A stretch of DNA of 56,688 bases from an uncultured Prevotella sp. (GCA_946183415.1 CAMHAM010000018.1:1-56688); one strand, 5' to 3'. Counted from the first letter of the stretch, positions 46,434-54,594 are shown. Program-made: numbers and translations. Notes: generated by a model from the sequence alone, not told the origin.

Positions 46434-46742
46434 ATGATTATTGACATCAAAGAGCGTGATGGCGGCATGACAGCCATCTTCAACGGACGACTTGACACAC
46501 CTGCAGCCGTTAAGGCCCAGCAAGAAATCGGACCTCTGCTTGAAAACGCAGATAAAGAGATTATCCTCGATTGCACTGACCTGGAATACATCAGTAGTTC
46601 AGGCCTCCGACTGTTCCTGACTGTCCGCAAGGAAGCATCTGTCAAGGGAGGTAAGGTCATTATCCAGAATATCAACGATGAAATACGTAAAGTTTTCATG
46701 ATGACAGGATTCTTCAACCTGTTTGATATCAGAAACGATTAA
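46434..46742 (+). CDS. STAS anti-sigma-factor-antagonist-like protein
   Basis: This 102-residue protein has a single STAS domain like SpoIIAA and RsbV. The phosphoserine loop is YISSSGLRLFL, with S56 just before the glycine in the place of the phosphorylated serine. DCTDLEYISSSG is the usual strand before it. It should be the substrate of the upstream kinase/phosphatase. Its stop shares one base with the next start (TAATG). Confidence 0.9.
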   Translation: MIIDIKERDGGMTAIFNGRLDTPAAVKAQQEIGPLLENADKEIILDCTDLEYISSSGLRLFLTVRKEASVKGGKVIIQNINDEIRKVFMMTGFFNLFDIRND

Positions 46743-47341
46743 TGCATATCGAAGGAAGGCCGAAAATAGCCATCATCGACCCCAATACTCTTGCAGTATT
46801 GGGGTTGAAGCAGTTGCTTCAGAATGTATTACCCATCATGACAGTGGATACCTTTGGGGCATTCGCGGAGTTGGAAGCCAGCAATCCTGACAGCTACTTC
46901 CACTACTTTGCAGCGATGAATATCGTACTGGAGAACAAGGCCTTCTTTATTGAGCGGAAGCGAAAGACCATCGTACTGACGCTCTCACTCGATTCCACGT
47001 CGACATTATCCGACTTCCACAGCCTCTGCATCAATGTGCCTGAACAGGAACTGGTGCGCTCGCTGCTGACCCTACAGCAAAGTGCCCACAGACATGGGAA
47101 GAACATGCCTCCGATGCCAGAGGTGCTAACTCGGAAAATACTGTCTGATCGTGAGATAGAGGTCATGTCGCTGATCGTACAAGGCAACATCAATAAGGAG
47201 ATTGCCGAAAAACTGAATATCGGACTTACCACCGTGATTACCCACCGTAAGAACATCATGGACAAGTTGGGTATGAAGAGCGTCAGCGCACTGACCATCT
47301 ATGCCGTCATGCATGGCTACGTGGACATCAATAAGATTTAA
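46742..47341 (+). CDS. LuxR-type regulator with pseudo-receiver domain
   Basis: This 199-residue protein looks like a NarL-type response regulator: an N-terminal receiver-sized domain (1-120) and a LuxR helix-turn-helix (about 135-195; LSDREIEVMSLIVQGNINKEIAEKL). The receiver keeps one acidic residue (IIDPN) but the strand that should hold the phosphorylated Asp reads YFAAMNIVLE, so it is probably not phosphorylated in the classic way. It is the only DNA-binding protein of the operon and the best candidate output for the partner switch. It is translationally coupled to the STAS gene. Confidence 0.82.
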   Translation: MHIEGRPKIAIIDPNTLAVLGLKQLLQNVLPIMTVDTFGAFAELEASNPDSYFHYFAAMNIVLENKAFFIERKRKTIVLTLSLDSTSTLSDFHSLCINVPEQELVRSLLTLQQSAHRHGKNMPPMPEVLTRKILSDREIEVMSLIVQGNINKEIAEKLNIGLTTVITHRKNIMDKLGMKSVSALTIYAVMHGYVDINKI

Positions 47342-47350
47342 CGAACGAAA

Positions 47351-48496
47351 ATGAACGATCGACTCGCACACTACGACTTTGAGAATGCCAACGCCGATGT
47401 ATTCTGTTTCAACAACGGAACGGAAGTAAAGGAATATCAGGTGATGATACATGTCAGCACCTACCGCTTGCCCTTCGCCAAGCAGTTGGAGGCTGTTCTG
47501 AATACCTACAACCAACTGCTGGAAACCAAACTGAAAGGTGCCCAGACTGTTTTTAAGCGCTATTTTCTCAGTGACGCTGCCAATCAGCAGGACGATGTCA
47601 TCATCTCTGATGTTACCGACTGCGCCAAGAGCATTATCCAGCAGTCGCCACTCGACGGTACGAAGGTAGCACTCTGGTGCTATCTGATGACAGGCGTGCA
47701 GACCAGCGTCACCAACAGCGGACTCTATGCCGTGCGCCACGGGCAATACAGACATCTGTGGAATGGCAGCGCACATAATCTGGCTGCCAACTCGGAGTAT
47801 CAGACCCGTCTGCTCTTCAACGAATACAGCATGCAGCTGCTCGAAGAAGGCTGCACACTCGAGGCCAACTGCCTACGCACCTGGATCTTCGTCAACGATA
47901 TCGACCTAAACTATGGCGGAGTGGTACGTGCACGCAACCAGTTTTTCTTCACACAAGGGCTGACAGTCAACACACACTTCATCGCCTCCACAGGCATCGG
48001 AGGGCGACAGGCCGATCCCAACGTGCTCTCACAGATGGACAACTACGCCGTCGCAGGCATTCAGAAGGAGCAGGTACACTATCTCTATGCTTCCAGCCAT
48101 CTGAATCGCACCAGCGACTATGGCGTATCATTCGAGCGAGGCACCTATATCGACTACGGCGATCGCCGCCATGTGCTCATCTCTGGTACAGCCAGCATCA
48201 ACAACAAGGGCGAGATCAAATACCCCAAGAACATCGTCAAGCAGACGGAGCGCATGTGGGAGAATATCGAGGCCCTGCTGAAAGAGGCTGATTGCACCTA
48301 TCAGGATGTCTGCCAAATGATAGTCTACTTGCGCGATAATGCTGACTATTTGTTAGTTAAGGAAATGTTCGACATGCGATTCAAGGGTAAGCCCTATGTC
48401 ATCGTTCAGGCGCCCGTCTGTCGTGCAGGCTGGCTCGTCGAGATGGAATGTATGGCCATCAAGGAAATCAACGAACCTGCCTTTGCCCCATTCTAA
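47351..48496 (+). CDS. RidA/chorismatase-like protein
   Basis: This 381-residue cytoplasmic protein has a C-terminal RidA/YjgF-type domain (about 250-375; CTYQDVCQMIVYLRDNADYLLVKEMFD, then RAGWLVEMECMAI) and an N-terminal domain of related size. The two-domain size and the WIFVNDIDLNYGGVVRARNQFF segment recall chorismatases such as FkbO and XanB2, but key residues cannot be checked by eye. It is 9 bp after the LuxR gene, so it belongs to the signalling operon. It could make a small signal or metabolite; a simple RidA role is the alternative. Confidence 0.62.
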   Translation: MNDRLAHYDFENANADVFCFNNGTEVKEYQVMIHVSTYRLPFAKQLEAVLNTYNQLLETKLKGAQTVFKRYFLSDAANQQDDVIISDVTDCAKSIIQQSPLDGTKVALWCYLMTGVQTSVTNSGLYAVRHGQYRHLWNGSAHNLAANSEYQTRLLFNEYSMQLLEEGCTLEANCLRTWIFVNDIDLNYGGVVRARNQFFFTQGLTVNTHFIASTGIGGRQADPNVLSQMDNYAVAGIQKEQVHYLYASSHLNRTSDYGVSFERGTYIDYGDRRHVLISGTASINNKGEIKYPKNIVKQTERMWENIEALLKEADCTYQDVCQMIVYLRDNADYLLVKEMFDMRFKGKPYVIVQAPVCRAGWLVEMECMAIKEINEPAFAPF

Positions 48497-48530
48497 CCCG
48501 AGGCCATCGCCCTCAACTAAAGAAATCAAT

Positions 48531-48552
48531 AATCCCCGCAATTGCGGGGATT
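48531..48552. terminator. Bidirectional terminator
   Basis: AATCCCCGCAATTGCGGGGA begins a 22-bp perfect palindrome followed by TTACTTTTT, between convergent genes. Confidence 0.85.
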
Positions 48553-48557
48553 ACTTT

Positions 48558-50663
48558 TTACTTGAACTTCTCACCCATATTGTAAAGGATGAATCCGTAG
48601 ATATCGGCCTGTTCCTCAAGCACTTTCGCCAACGGTTTGCCACCTCCGTGACCTGCTTTCGTGTCGATGCGGATGAGCACAGGATTGTTGCCCTGATGGC
48701 ACTCCTGCAGGGTGGCTGCAAACTTAAATGAATGGGCAGGCACCACGCGATCGTCATGATCAGCAGTAGTTACAAGCGTTGCCGGATAGGCTGTACCAGG
48801 CTTCAGGTTATGAAGCGGTGAATAACCTCGCAGGTATTCGAACATCTCCTTCGAATCCTCACTGGTACCATAGTCGCTGGCCCAGTTCCAGCCAATCGTG
48901 AACTTATGATAGCGCAGCATGTCCATCACGCCTACCTGAGGGATAGCCACGCGATAGAGATCCGGACGCTGAGTCATACAGGCACCCACCAGCAGTCCGC
49001 CATTAGAACCACCCACGATGGCCAGCTTGTCCTTATTGGTATAGCCCTCGCTGATGAGCCACTCGGCAGCACCGATAAAGTCGTCGAACACGTTCTGCTT
49101 CTGCATCTTCGTACCAGCCAGATGCCACTCCTCGCCATACTCACTACCACCTCGCAGCGTCACCTGAGCATAGATGCCGCCATTCTCGAGGAAGGGGATG
49201 CGCATAGCCGAGAAACTCGGCACGAGCGAGATGTTAAAGCCACCGTAGCCATAGAGGTAGACAGGGTTCTTGCCATTCCGCTTCAGACCCTTCTTATAAG
49301 TAAGGAACATGGGTATGCGCGTACCGTCTTTACTCTGGAAGAACACCTGCTCAGAGATAAAGTCATCCTGGCGGAACTTCACCTTGGGCGATGAATAGAG
49401 CTTGCTCTCGTTCTTAGCCATATCGTAGCAGTAGATAGTGCCGGGAATGGTGAACGAAGCGAAGGTATAGAAGCACTCAGGCTCCTTCGCGTCACCCGAG
49501 AAACCTACACTACCAACGGAAGGCAACTTGATCTCATGCTTCAGCTTACCATCAAGCCCATAGAGATAGGCATGATCCGAGGCATCTTTCTGATAGGTAA
49601 GGATAAGCTGGTGATTGATAATGTCAGCGCCAGAGAGCACATTCTCCTGCTCAGCGACCAGTTCCTGCCAGCTGTCTACACCAGGCTGATGGATATCAGC
49701 CACCATGATGCGCCCTTTGGGGGCACCATAATTGGTGTATATCCAGATCTTATCACCATCGTCGTAGATAGGGGTGTACTGATAGTCCATGTCCGATGTC
49801 ATCTGAATCAACTGAGAGTCAGGCTGTTTCAGATCGCGCACAAAGAGATTGTTGCCAGAGCCAGCTCCTGACTCGAAGAGATACATCTTGGTCTCATCCT
49901 CGTTGACATCGACATAGTAGAAACGCTTGGGATAGGCCGGATTCTGATAGAACAACACGTCCTCGCTCTGAGGCGTACCTATCTTATGATAGTAGATCTT
50001 GTGACCAGAGTTCACGTTCGAGAACTCCTTGCCCTTTTCAGGCGCATCGTAGGCACTGTAGAAGAAACCGTCGCCCATCCACGCAGCATTCGAGAACTTT
50101 GCCCACTCGATGTGGTCGTCAGTCAGCTGCCCCGTCTTTAGGTCGATCACGAAGAACTCCTCCCAGTCACTGCCACTGCGCGAGATATCGTAGGCAGCGT
50201 ACTTGCCACTATTTGAGAAGGAAACGCCCTTCAAGGCCACCGTTCCGTCAGTACTCAGTTTGTTAGGGTCGAGGAACACGCGTGGCTCGCCGCCCAGCTC
50301 GTCCATCACGTACATCATGTACTGGTTCCGCAGACCATCGTTCTTGTAGAAGTACCACTTGCCGTGATGCTTGCGAGGTGCCATCATCTTCTCATAGTTG
50401 GCCAGCTCCGTCAGGCGCTTCAGCAGCTTTCCCCGGAAAGGAATTTTCTGCAAGTAGGCATTAGTGACCTTGTTCTCAGCCTCCACCCACGCAGCAGTCT
50501 GCGTACTCGTATCGTTCTCGAGCCAACGATAGGGGTCGGCCACTTTCACACCAAAATACTCGTCGATGGTTCCGTCTTTATCGGCCTTAGGGTATTGCAG
50601 TCCCTGAGCCGAGACTGCCGTCGTGGCTAATGTTGCCATAGTCATAAGAATCAGTTTCTTCAT
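48558..50663 (-). CDS. Prolyl oligopeptidase, S9A family, secreted
   Basis: This 701-residue serine peptidase cuts after proline in short peptides. A signal peptide (1-20, ending AVSAQ) places it in the periplasm. The N-terminal motif DEYFGVKVADPYRWLEND is the family hallmark. A beta propeller follows, then the hydrolase domain with S553 in GGSNGGLLVG, an Asp in TADHDDRVVP and a His in TKAGHGGG. The ATG at 50663 gives the signal peptide; the longer start at 50696 overlaps the promoter. Confidence 0.93.
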   Translation of the reverse strand: MKKLILMTMATLATTAVSAQGLQYPKADKDGTIDEYFGVKVADPYRWLENDTSTQTAAWVEAENKVTNAYLQKIPFRGKLLKRLTELANYEKMMAPRKHHGKWYFYKNDGLRNQYMMYVMDELGGEPRVFLDPNKLSTDGTVALKGVSFSNSGKYAAYDISRSGSDWEEFFVIDLKTGQLTDDHIEWAKFSNAAWMGDGFFYSAYDAPEKGKEFSNVNSGHKIYYHKIGTPQSEDVLFYQNPAYPKRFYYVDVNEDETKMYLFESGAGSGNNLFVRDLKQPDSQLIQMTSDMDYQYTPIYDDGDKIWIYTNYGAPKGRIMVADIHQPGVDSWQELVAEQENVLSGADIINHQLILTYQKDASDHAYLYGLDGKLKHEIKLPSVGSVGFSGDAKEPECFYTFASFTIPGTIYCYDMAKNESKLYSSPKVKFRQDDFISEQVFFQSKDGTRIPMFLTYKKGLKRNGKNPVYLYGYGGFNISLVPSFSAMRIPFLENGGIYAQVTLRGGSEYGEEWHLAGTKMQKQNVFDDFIGAAEWLISEGYTNKDKLAIVGGSNGGLLVGACMTQRPDLYRVAIPQVGVMDMLRYHKFTIGWNWASDYGTSEDSKEMFEYLRGYSPLHNLKPGTAYPATLVTTADHDDRVVPAHSFKFAATLQECHQGNNPVLIRIDTKAGHGGGKPLAKVLEEQADIYGFILYNMGEKFK

Positions 50664-50693
50664 TTCGATAGTTTTTATTAATAATACTGTGTG

Positions 50694-50701
50694 CAAAGAT
50701 A
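50694..50701 (-). promoter_or_regulatory. -7 box of the prolyl oligopeptidase gene
   Basis: Minus-strand TATCTTTG, 30 bp before the chosen ATG; it overlaps the in-frame upstream ATG at 50696. Confidence 0.6.
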
Positions 50702-50823
50702 CGGTTTTTATTCCAAATTATCTCATGATAGCTCAAAAAAAAGCAATTTTTCGGGTATTCAGCACAATCTGCGCCATGATTTTTAATGCGGAAATTCTGA
50801 AAATGTATGAGAAATCATAAAAA

Positions 50824-51327
50824 CTAATGACATATGACATAAATTCGTCGTATTTAATTCTATTTCAGACGATTGCAGAATCAGTAAATGACATAGAAAT
50901 GACATAAAAACGACATATAAATGACATACTAATGACATACTAATGACATAAAGAGGGATGCCATGCGATTCTTTAGCCTGTTCCTTATTCCACAATAAGC
51001 GCTCCTTATTCTGCAATAAGCGTTCCTTATGCTGCAATAAGCGTCCCTTATTGGCTGATAAGTGGTGCTTATCCACCACGCTCTGCATTCCCAACGTGGG
51101 AACACTTTATTCCCAACGTGGGAATATCACGTTCCCTACGTGGGAATCCCCAATCCGCTACCTCCTGATGAGCACTTGTTTGGCCTACCACAAACCAAAA
51201 AACAGGCATTTTATGTCACTTCTATGTCATTAGTATGTCATTTATATGTCGTTTTTATGTCGTTTACATATTTTATAATTAATTGATTTTAAATCGAATA
51301 CAACATATTTATGTCATATGTCATTAG
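50824..51327. repeat. 504-bp inverted-repeat element with phased hairpin array
   Basis: The gap 50664-51631 contains this element. Its ends are a perfect 21-bp inverted repeat (50824-50844 and 51307-51327). Each arm holds ATGACATA-type units every 11 bp: six on the left starting at 50888, 50899, 50910, 50921, 50932 and 50943, and five complementary TATGTC units on the right at 51212, 51223, 51234, 51245 and 51256. The centre holds five CTTAT...ATAAG-type units every 21 bp (from 50984, 51005, 51026, 51047, 51068; the fifth degenerate). Three TTCCCAACGTGGGAA-type palindromes follow every 22 bp (51088, 51110, 51132; the third has TACG in place of AACG). No transposase or convincing gene lies inside. 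Confidence 0.9.
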
Positions 51328-51428
51328 ATTTTAGAATTTTCGATTTATACTTATTATTATGTCGTCTGTTTGTGCCGAGGGACGGTGAAAATGGCAAACG
51401 CTATTGATGCAAAACAAAAACTTGACCT

Positions 51429-51470
51429 AAAATTAGGAACTTTCGAAAAATCTCCCTATATTTGCACCGA
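51429..51470 (+). promoter_or_regulatory. Promoter region shared with the MNT/HEPN module
   Basis: The -7 box TATATTTG is at 51457-51464. The roughly 40 bp around it match, with three or four differences, the region upstream of the nucleotidyltransferase gene at 55516-55554 (minus strand). Both contain TCGAAAAATCTCC just before the -7 box. No clear gene follows here, so it may be the remnant start of a lost module. Confidence 0.6.
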
Positions 51471-51494
51471 GTATATAGAAAATGTTATGGAGTA

Positions 51495-51516
51495 TGGGGC
51501 CAGACCCCAGCAAGCA
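51495..51516 (-). repeat. Dispersed copy of the GGGGTC-GGCCCC repeat
   Basis: On the minus strand this 22-bp stretch matches 12059-12080 at 21 positions, sharing TGCTTGCTGGGGTC and GGCCCCA. Confidence 0.75.
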
Positions 51517-51564
51517 CATGGGGCAAGTGCCTCCCATGTCCTGTTGAAAAAAGATGGCGAATTA

Positions 51565-51596
51565 TTTGGAGGTATTATCTTTTCTTTGTACATTTG
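51565..51596 (+). promoter_or_regulatory. Promoter of the 48-residue gene
   Basis: TTTG (51565-51568), 20 bp, TACATTTG (51589-51596), 35 bp before the ATG. Confidence 0.7.
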
Positions 51597-51631
51597 CAGG
51601 CGAATATTCACAATTAATCATTTAGATCATT

Positions 51632-51778
51632 ATGGAAACAACAAAAAGAAAAAGAACACGCGAAGAGGTCAGAGCTGCCGTTAGGGAGACGATCCGCCGC
51701 AAGAAGGAATGGATTGAAAAGACCAACAAAGAGTTTGAAATGATCCGGAATGGAGAGCTGAAACTCAAATATTCTTAA
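51632..51778 (+). CDS. Small basic helical protein (48 residues)
   Basis: This 48-residue protein starts METTKRKRTREEVRAAVRET and is very rich in Lys, Arg and Glu, fitting one long amphipathic helix. It has a consensus promoter 35 bp upstream, which is the main reason to believe in it. I know no family. It could bind nucleic acid or act as a small antitoxin-like partner, but nothing in the sequence proves either. Confidence 0.5.
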   Translation: METTKRKRTREEVRAAVRETIRRKKEWIEKTNKEFEMIRNGELKLKYS

Positions 51779-52095
51779 CTGTTCATTTCCAACCTTTCTT
51801 ACTATGAACACATTAAATTTGAGAAGTTACATCACTCACACCATGAGACTGCATCATCCGACGCATGTCACGCAACTGATGTGTTAAAACTCCAAAAACT
51901 TTCTCAATAATTTCGCCCGTTTCGCACAAGATACACAGAAAAACGCTATCTTTGTGCACGTAAAGGATAGGAAAAGAACGTATGGAGGCCTTGATTTCTA
52001 ACTTTTCGGGGCAATTTGTTTCAGTTTTTATCTCAACTGGCTTATAATCTCGGAAATTTTATTTAAATTTGCAAACGATAATTAAAAATGATAAG
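51779..52095. other. 317-bp gap with possible peptide-coding remnants
   Basis: No supported gene is seen. A TATCTTTG box at 51947-51954 precedes a 21-codon reading frame (51982-52047, MEALISNFSGQF...), and a 27-codon frame begins at 51804. Either could be a leader or a remnant. Confidence 0.4.
52064..52071 (+). promoter_or_regulatory. -7 box of the PIN toxin-antitoxin module
   Basis: TAAATTTG lies 24 bp before the ATG at 52096; an in-frame TTG inside it is therefore not the start. Confidence 0.55.
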
Positions 52096-52344
52096 ATGAC
52101 AGCAATTGATTTAAGAGCGAATACGATGCAGATTCTGGATCAGTTTGACAAAGCAGACGCCTCGCTTTGGCAAAAGGTTTTTGATGCCGTAACCTCTATC
52201 TATAGAAGTGAGGAGGACGCATTGTATGCGAAGAGAGCGCAACAAAAGGCTAAGATTCGCCAAATGGTCGGCATCCTAAACGAGGAGAGCCTTTATGACT
52301 GGAAGCGTGAGAAAGAAGAGTATTTGACAGAGAAATATCAATAA
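52096..52344 (+). CDS. Probable antitoxin of a PIN-domain module
   Basis: This 82-residue protein (MTAIDLRANTMQILDQFDKA...) is helical and charged, with a short N-terminal strand and a long C-terminal helical tail, like antitoxins that wrap around a PIN toxin. It ends 2 bp before the PIN gene. Identification rests on size, place and partner, since I see no named DNA-binding motif. Confidence 0.65.
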   Translation: MTAIDLRANTMQILDQFDKADASLWQKVFDAVTSIYRSEEDALYAKRAQQKAKIRQMVGILNEESLYDWKREKEEYLTEKYQ

Positions 52345-52346
52345 TA

Positions 52347-52758
52347 ATGATAAAGACTTTTATCGACACTAACATTTTTCTCGATATTCTTTGCAAACGC
52401 GAAAAGTTTGTCGATGATGCATTGAGCATTTTCGATATGGCTGTTGATAACCAGATTGAATTGCTGATTTCCGATTTGTCGATTGCAAACATCAAATATT
52501 ACGCGTAAGGAAATACCCGTTGACAAGTTTTACGATCTTATTCAGACTTTCCGGCCTATCTTTACTATTGTTCCTTTAGAAACTGATGTAATAGACAAAG
52601 CGTTAGATCTGAGGGCGAATGATTTTGAGGATGCCCTCCAGTATTTTTCTGCTGTTCAGGCTAATGCAGACTGCCTTGTAACGCATAATATCAAAGATTA
52701 CGGATTTGCCAAGATGGAGGTTTTGGATTCTCAAACTTTCCTCGCAAAATATAAATAA
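52347..52758 (+). pseudogene. PIN-domain toxin, frameshifted
   Basis: The reading frame starts with MIKTFIDTNIFLDILCKREK (D7 and D12, as in VapC-type PIN ribonucleases) and stops at 52508. A second frame, joining near 52497-52503, continues TRKEIPVDKFYDLIQTF through the conserved FEDALQYFSAVQANADCLVTHN to 52758 with the remaining acidic residues. Reading across needs two extra bases (or one fewer) near KYY/ITRK. The toxin is therefore most likely inactive; a sequencing error or programmed frameshift cannot be excluded. Confidence 0.82.
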
Positions 52759-52793
52759 TGTAGAACCCTAAAAACAAAATGCGTATGGTAACA
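52753..52793 (+). repeat. 41-bp tail repeat, left copy
   Basis: It begins at the last sense codon (AAA) of the PIN gene and runs through TGCGTATGGTAACA. Its partner at 54822-54864 is inverted and differs by two substitutions and two single-base indels. Confidence 0.88.
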
Positions 52794-52828
52794 AGGGCGC
52801 AATGGGGACAAGAACCTTTGCGCCCTTG
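52792..52828. repeat. Palindromic dispersed repeat (copy 1)
   Basis: CAAGGGCGCAA (52792-52802) and its perfect complement (52818-52828) form an 11-bp stem with a 15-nt loop. A related inverted copy lies at 55605-55640. It might also terminate transcription. Confidence 0.75.
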
Positions 52829-52859
52829 ATTTCTTCATGCTCTCTTTTTTGTATCTTTT

Positions 52860-54173
52860 TTATTCGAACTGATCTGTCATTTTTAAATATTTTTCTTTTA
52901 TAAATTGTGGATGCTTATATTTCCGCTTAACATTAAATGCAAATACATATTCATTAACAGTTTCTTTAATCTGAATAGGTATCATTAATTTTACTTCACC
53001 TTCTTTTATCAGCATGGGGTCTGTTGTCCATTCTTTTAATGAGTTACTATAACTAACACATTTTGTTGGTATAGCAACATCATCTAGTTTTGCACCTTTA
53101 ATTATAACGCTTGCAGGCTGGCTTGATTCTCGCTCTGAATATTTAATCCCATTATGCATAACTTTTGATGTTTCTCCATTGTGGTCGATAAATGCAGCTT
53201 CATCCCAAACTACTTTAATAGAGCTTTTACTATTGTTCTTTAAATTGAAAGAGAAATACTTATTTTCGGCAAATATAATAATATCGATAACATTATCTGT
53301 ATAGCGATATTTTGTAACAGAAGAATCATTTATCGCAATCGTCTCACCATATCGAATATCCGAATTCTCTGGTTTTTCAACTTGTACAAGAGTCGCCGTA
53401 AGTTGGGTTTCAACATCAAATGCAAAAGCTTTCCATGGAAGTTCATCTAACATATACTGAAATATTTGATTTGTCTTTGATTCTGAATACCTAACACCCA
53501 CTTTGTAATTACCTTCCTTCTTGTCTATGTGATCTTCTATCTCAACTATCTCGTAGAAACCTTTAACTTCAGGATGAGTATATTTTTTACCAATCAATTT
53601 CAATGCATCACTATAATAGCAATGTATCATAAACTCTTCACCAGTAGAAATAGATTTGTAAACAAATTTAAATCCCGTTTCATCTATAGGGAGGTCAACC
53701 ACTTTGTATTTGTTACCGCTTTCTCCAACAAATTCTTTTCCAAGCCACTCTTTTTGGGTAGCATTATATTCATCAATCAATAGAAGAGGAACAGTTTTTG
53801 AGTTATCAATCCGAAAATCTTCTTTAAATTTTGTTCCCCAAAAATTTGTTTGATAGCCAATACTTGCTTCAAGTTTGTATTTCTTCTTGCCATCCTTTTC
53901 AACAAGATTAATGGATATTTTATCTTTATCTACACTAAATTTCTTTATTGTTAACAGCTTATTCTTCTCACAAGGGAAATCACTCGTTGGCTCTCTTATA
54001 TACATAACATCTTTTCCGATATATTTAGAATAGTCATTATTACTCTGTAGTTCAATTCCATATTTCCCAAGATGAGAAAAGTACTGCTCCCTTTTCTTTG
54101 AAGCTTCTGATGATAGGCATATTACAAATAGTAAAACTATCAACGAAATATTTTTTGTTGCATTCATGATCAT
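52860..54173 (-). CDS. Secreted protein of unknown function, AT-rich gene
   Basis: This 437-residue protein has an N-terminal signal peptide (about 5-24, ending SSEAS) and is otherwise beta-rich with many Lys, Tyr and Asn. Repeated short motifs such as YSKYIGKDVMYI, WLGKEFVGESGNKYKVVDL and LIGKKYTHPEVKGFYEIVEI suggest three related repeats. The start may be 54173 or 54167 (MIMN). The gene is clearly richer in A and T than its surroundings, a sign of transfer. I recognise no family. It follows the lipoprotein gene by 22 bp. Confidence 0.72.
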   Translation of the reverse strand: MIMNATKNISLIVLLFVICLSSEASKKREQYFSHLGKYGIELQSNNDYSKYIGKDVMYIREPTSDFPCEKNKLLTIKKFSVDKDKISINLVEKDGKKKYKLEASIGYQTNFWGTKFKEDFRIDNSKTVPLLLIDEYNATQKEWLGKEFVGESGNKYKVVDLPIDETGFKFVYKSISTGEEFMIHCYYSDALKLIGKKYTHPEVKGFYEIVEIEDHIDKKEGNYKVGVRYSESKTNQIFQYMLDELPWKAFAFDVETQLTATLVQVEKPENSDIRYGETIAINDSSVTKYRYTDNVIDIIIFAENKYFSFNLKNNSKSSIKVVWDEAAFIDHNGETSKVMHNGIKYSERESSQPASVIIKGAKLDDVAIPTKCVSYSNSLKEWTTDPMLIKEGEVKLMIPIQIKETVNEYVFAFNVKRKYKHPQFIKEKYLKMTDQFE

Positions 54174-54195
54174 TATTTATTATTTACCAAGACTT

Positions 54196-54594
54196 TTATT
54201 GTTTCTGAAGTTTATATTCGAAGTTCCATCCATTGCCTGAGCCTTTCATAGTCAATACTCCATTTGATAAGGAGAATGTACCAGAGAAAGTATCTGTATT
54301 TGATCCATAACCATATTTGAAGGTATTACCTGAACGAGACCATTTTATACTTGCGATTCCTATCTCACCAGTACCATCGGAATTAAACTTCACTAATTCA
54401 CCGATTGAACTCGTTACTGTTTTCTCACCATTTGTTTCATAGCCATCTATAACTTTCCATGTCCCGAATAATTGTGCATCTGTAATGATAGTTTCAGAAT
54501 TGTTGCCATCATCACTGCTACTACAAGATGACAAAAGGCTCACACTCATGCTGCCAAATAGCACAAAAAGGATTGATAAGATTTTTGTTTTCAT
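54196..54594 (-). CDS. Small lipocalin-like lipoprotein
   Basis: This 132-residue lipoprotein (lipobox LSSC, Cys24) has the layout of the lipocalin-like domains common in Bacteroidales: LFGTWKVIDGYETNGEK at the first strand, then FNSDGTGEIG, FSGTFSLSNGVLTMKGSG. Ligand and role are unknown. It precedes the 437-residue gene and is probably cotranscribed with it. A structured RNA candidate with a terminator lies just upstream. Confidence 0.75.
   Translation of the reverse strand: MKTKILSILFVLFGSMSVSLLSSCSSSDDGNNSETIITDAQLFGTWKVIDGYETNGEKTVTSSIGELVKFNSDGTGEIGIASIKWSRSGNTFKYGYGSNTDTFSGTFSLSNGVLTMKGSGNGWNFEYKLQKQ

Noticed and set aside
50783..51094. 103-codon minus-strand frame with LLQNKER heptads
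   Set aside because: Same cause as the plus-strand frame; the heptads are a by-product of the 21-bp DNA repeat.
50984..51147. Possible CRISPR array
   Set aside because: Units are 21-22 bp apart with only a few variable bases between them, too short for CRISPR spacers, and no cas genes are near.
50958..51233. 91-codon frame with NKRSL-type heptads inside the hairpin element
   Set aside because: The 21-bp period keeps a frame open by itself; it reads through palindromes on both strands and has no promoter match.
51370..51684. 104-codon frame across the promoter block and repeat
   Set aside because: It spans the shared promoter, the dispersed GGGGTC repeat and another promoter, overlapping the better supported 48-residue gene.
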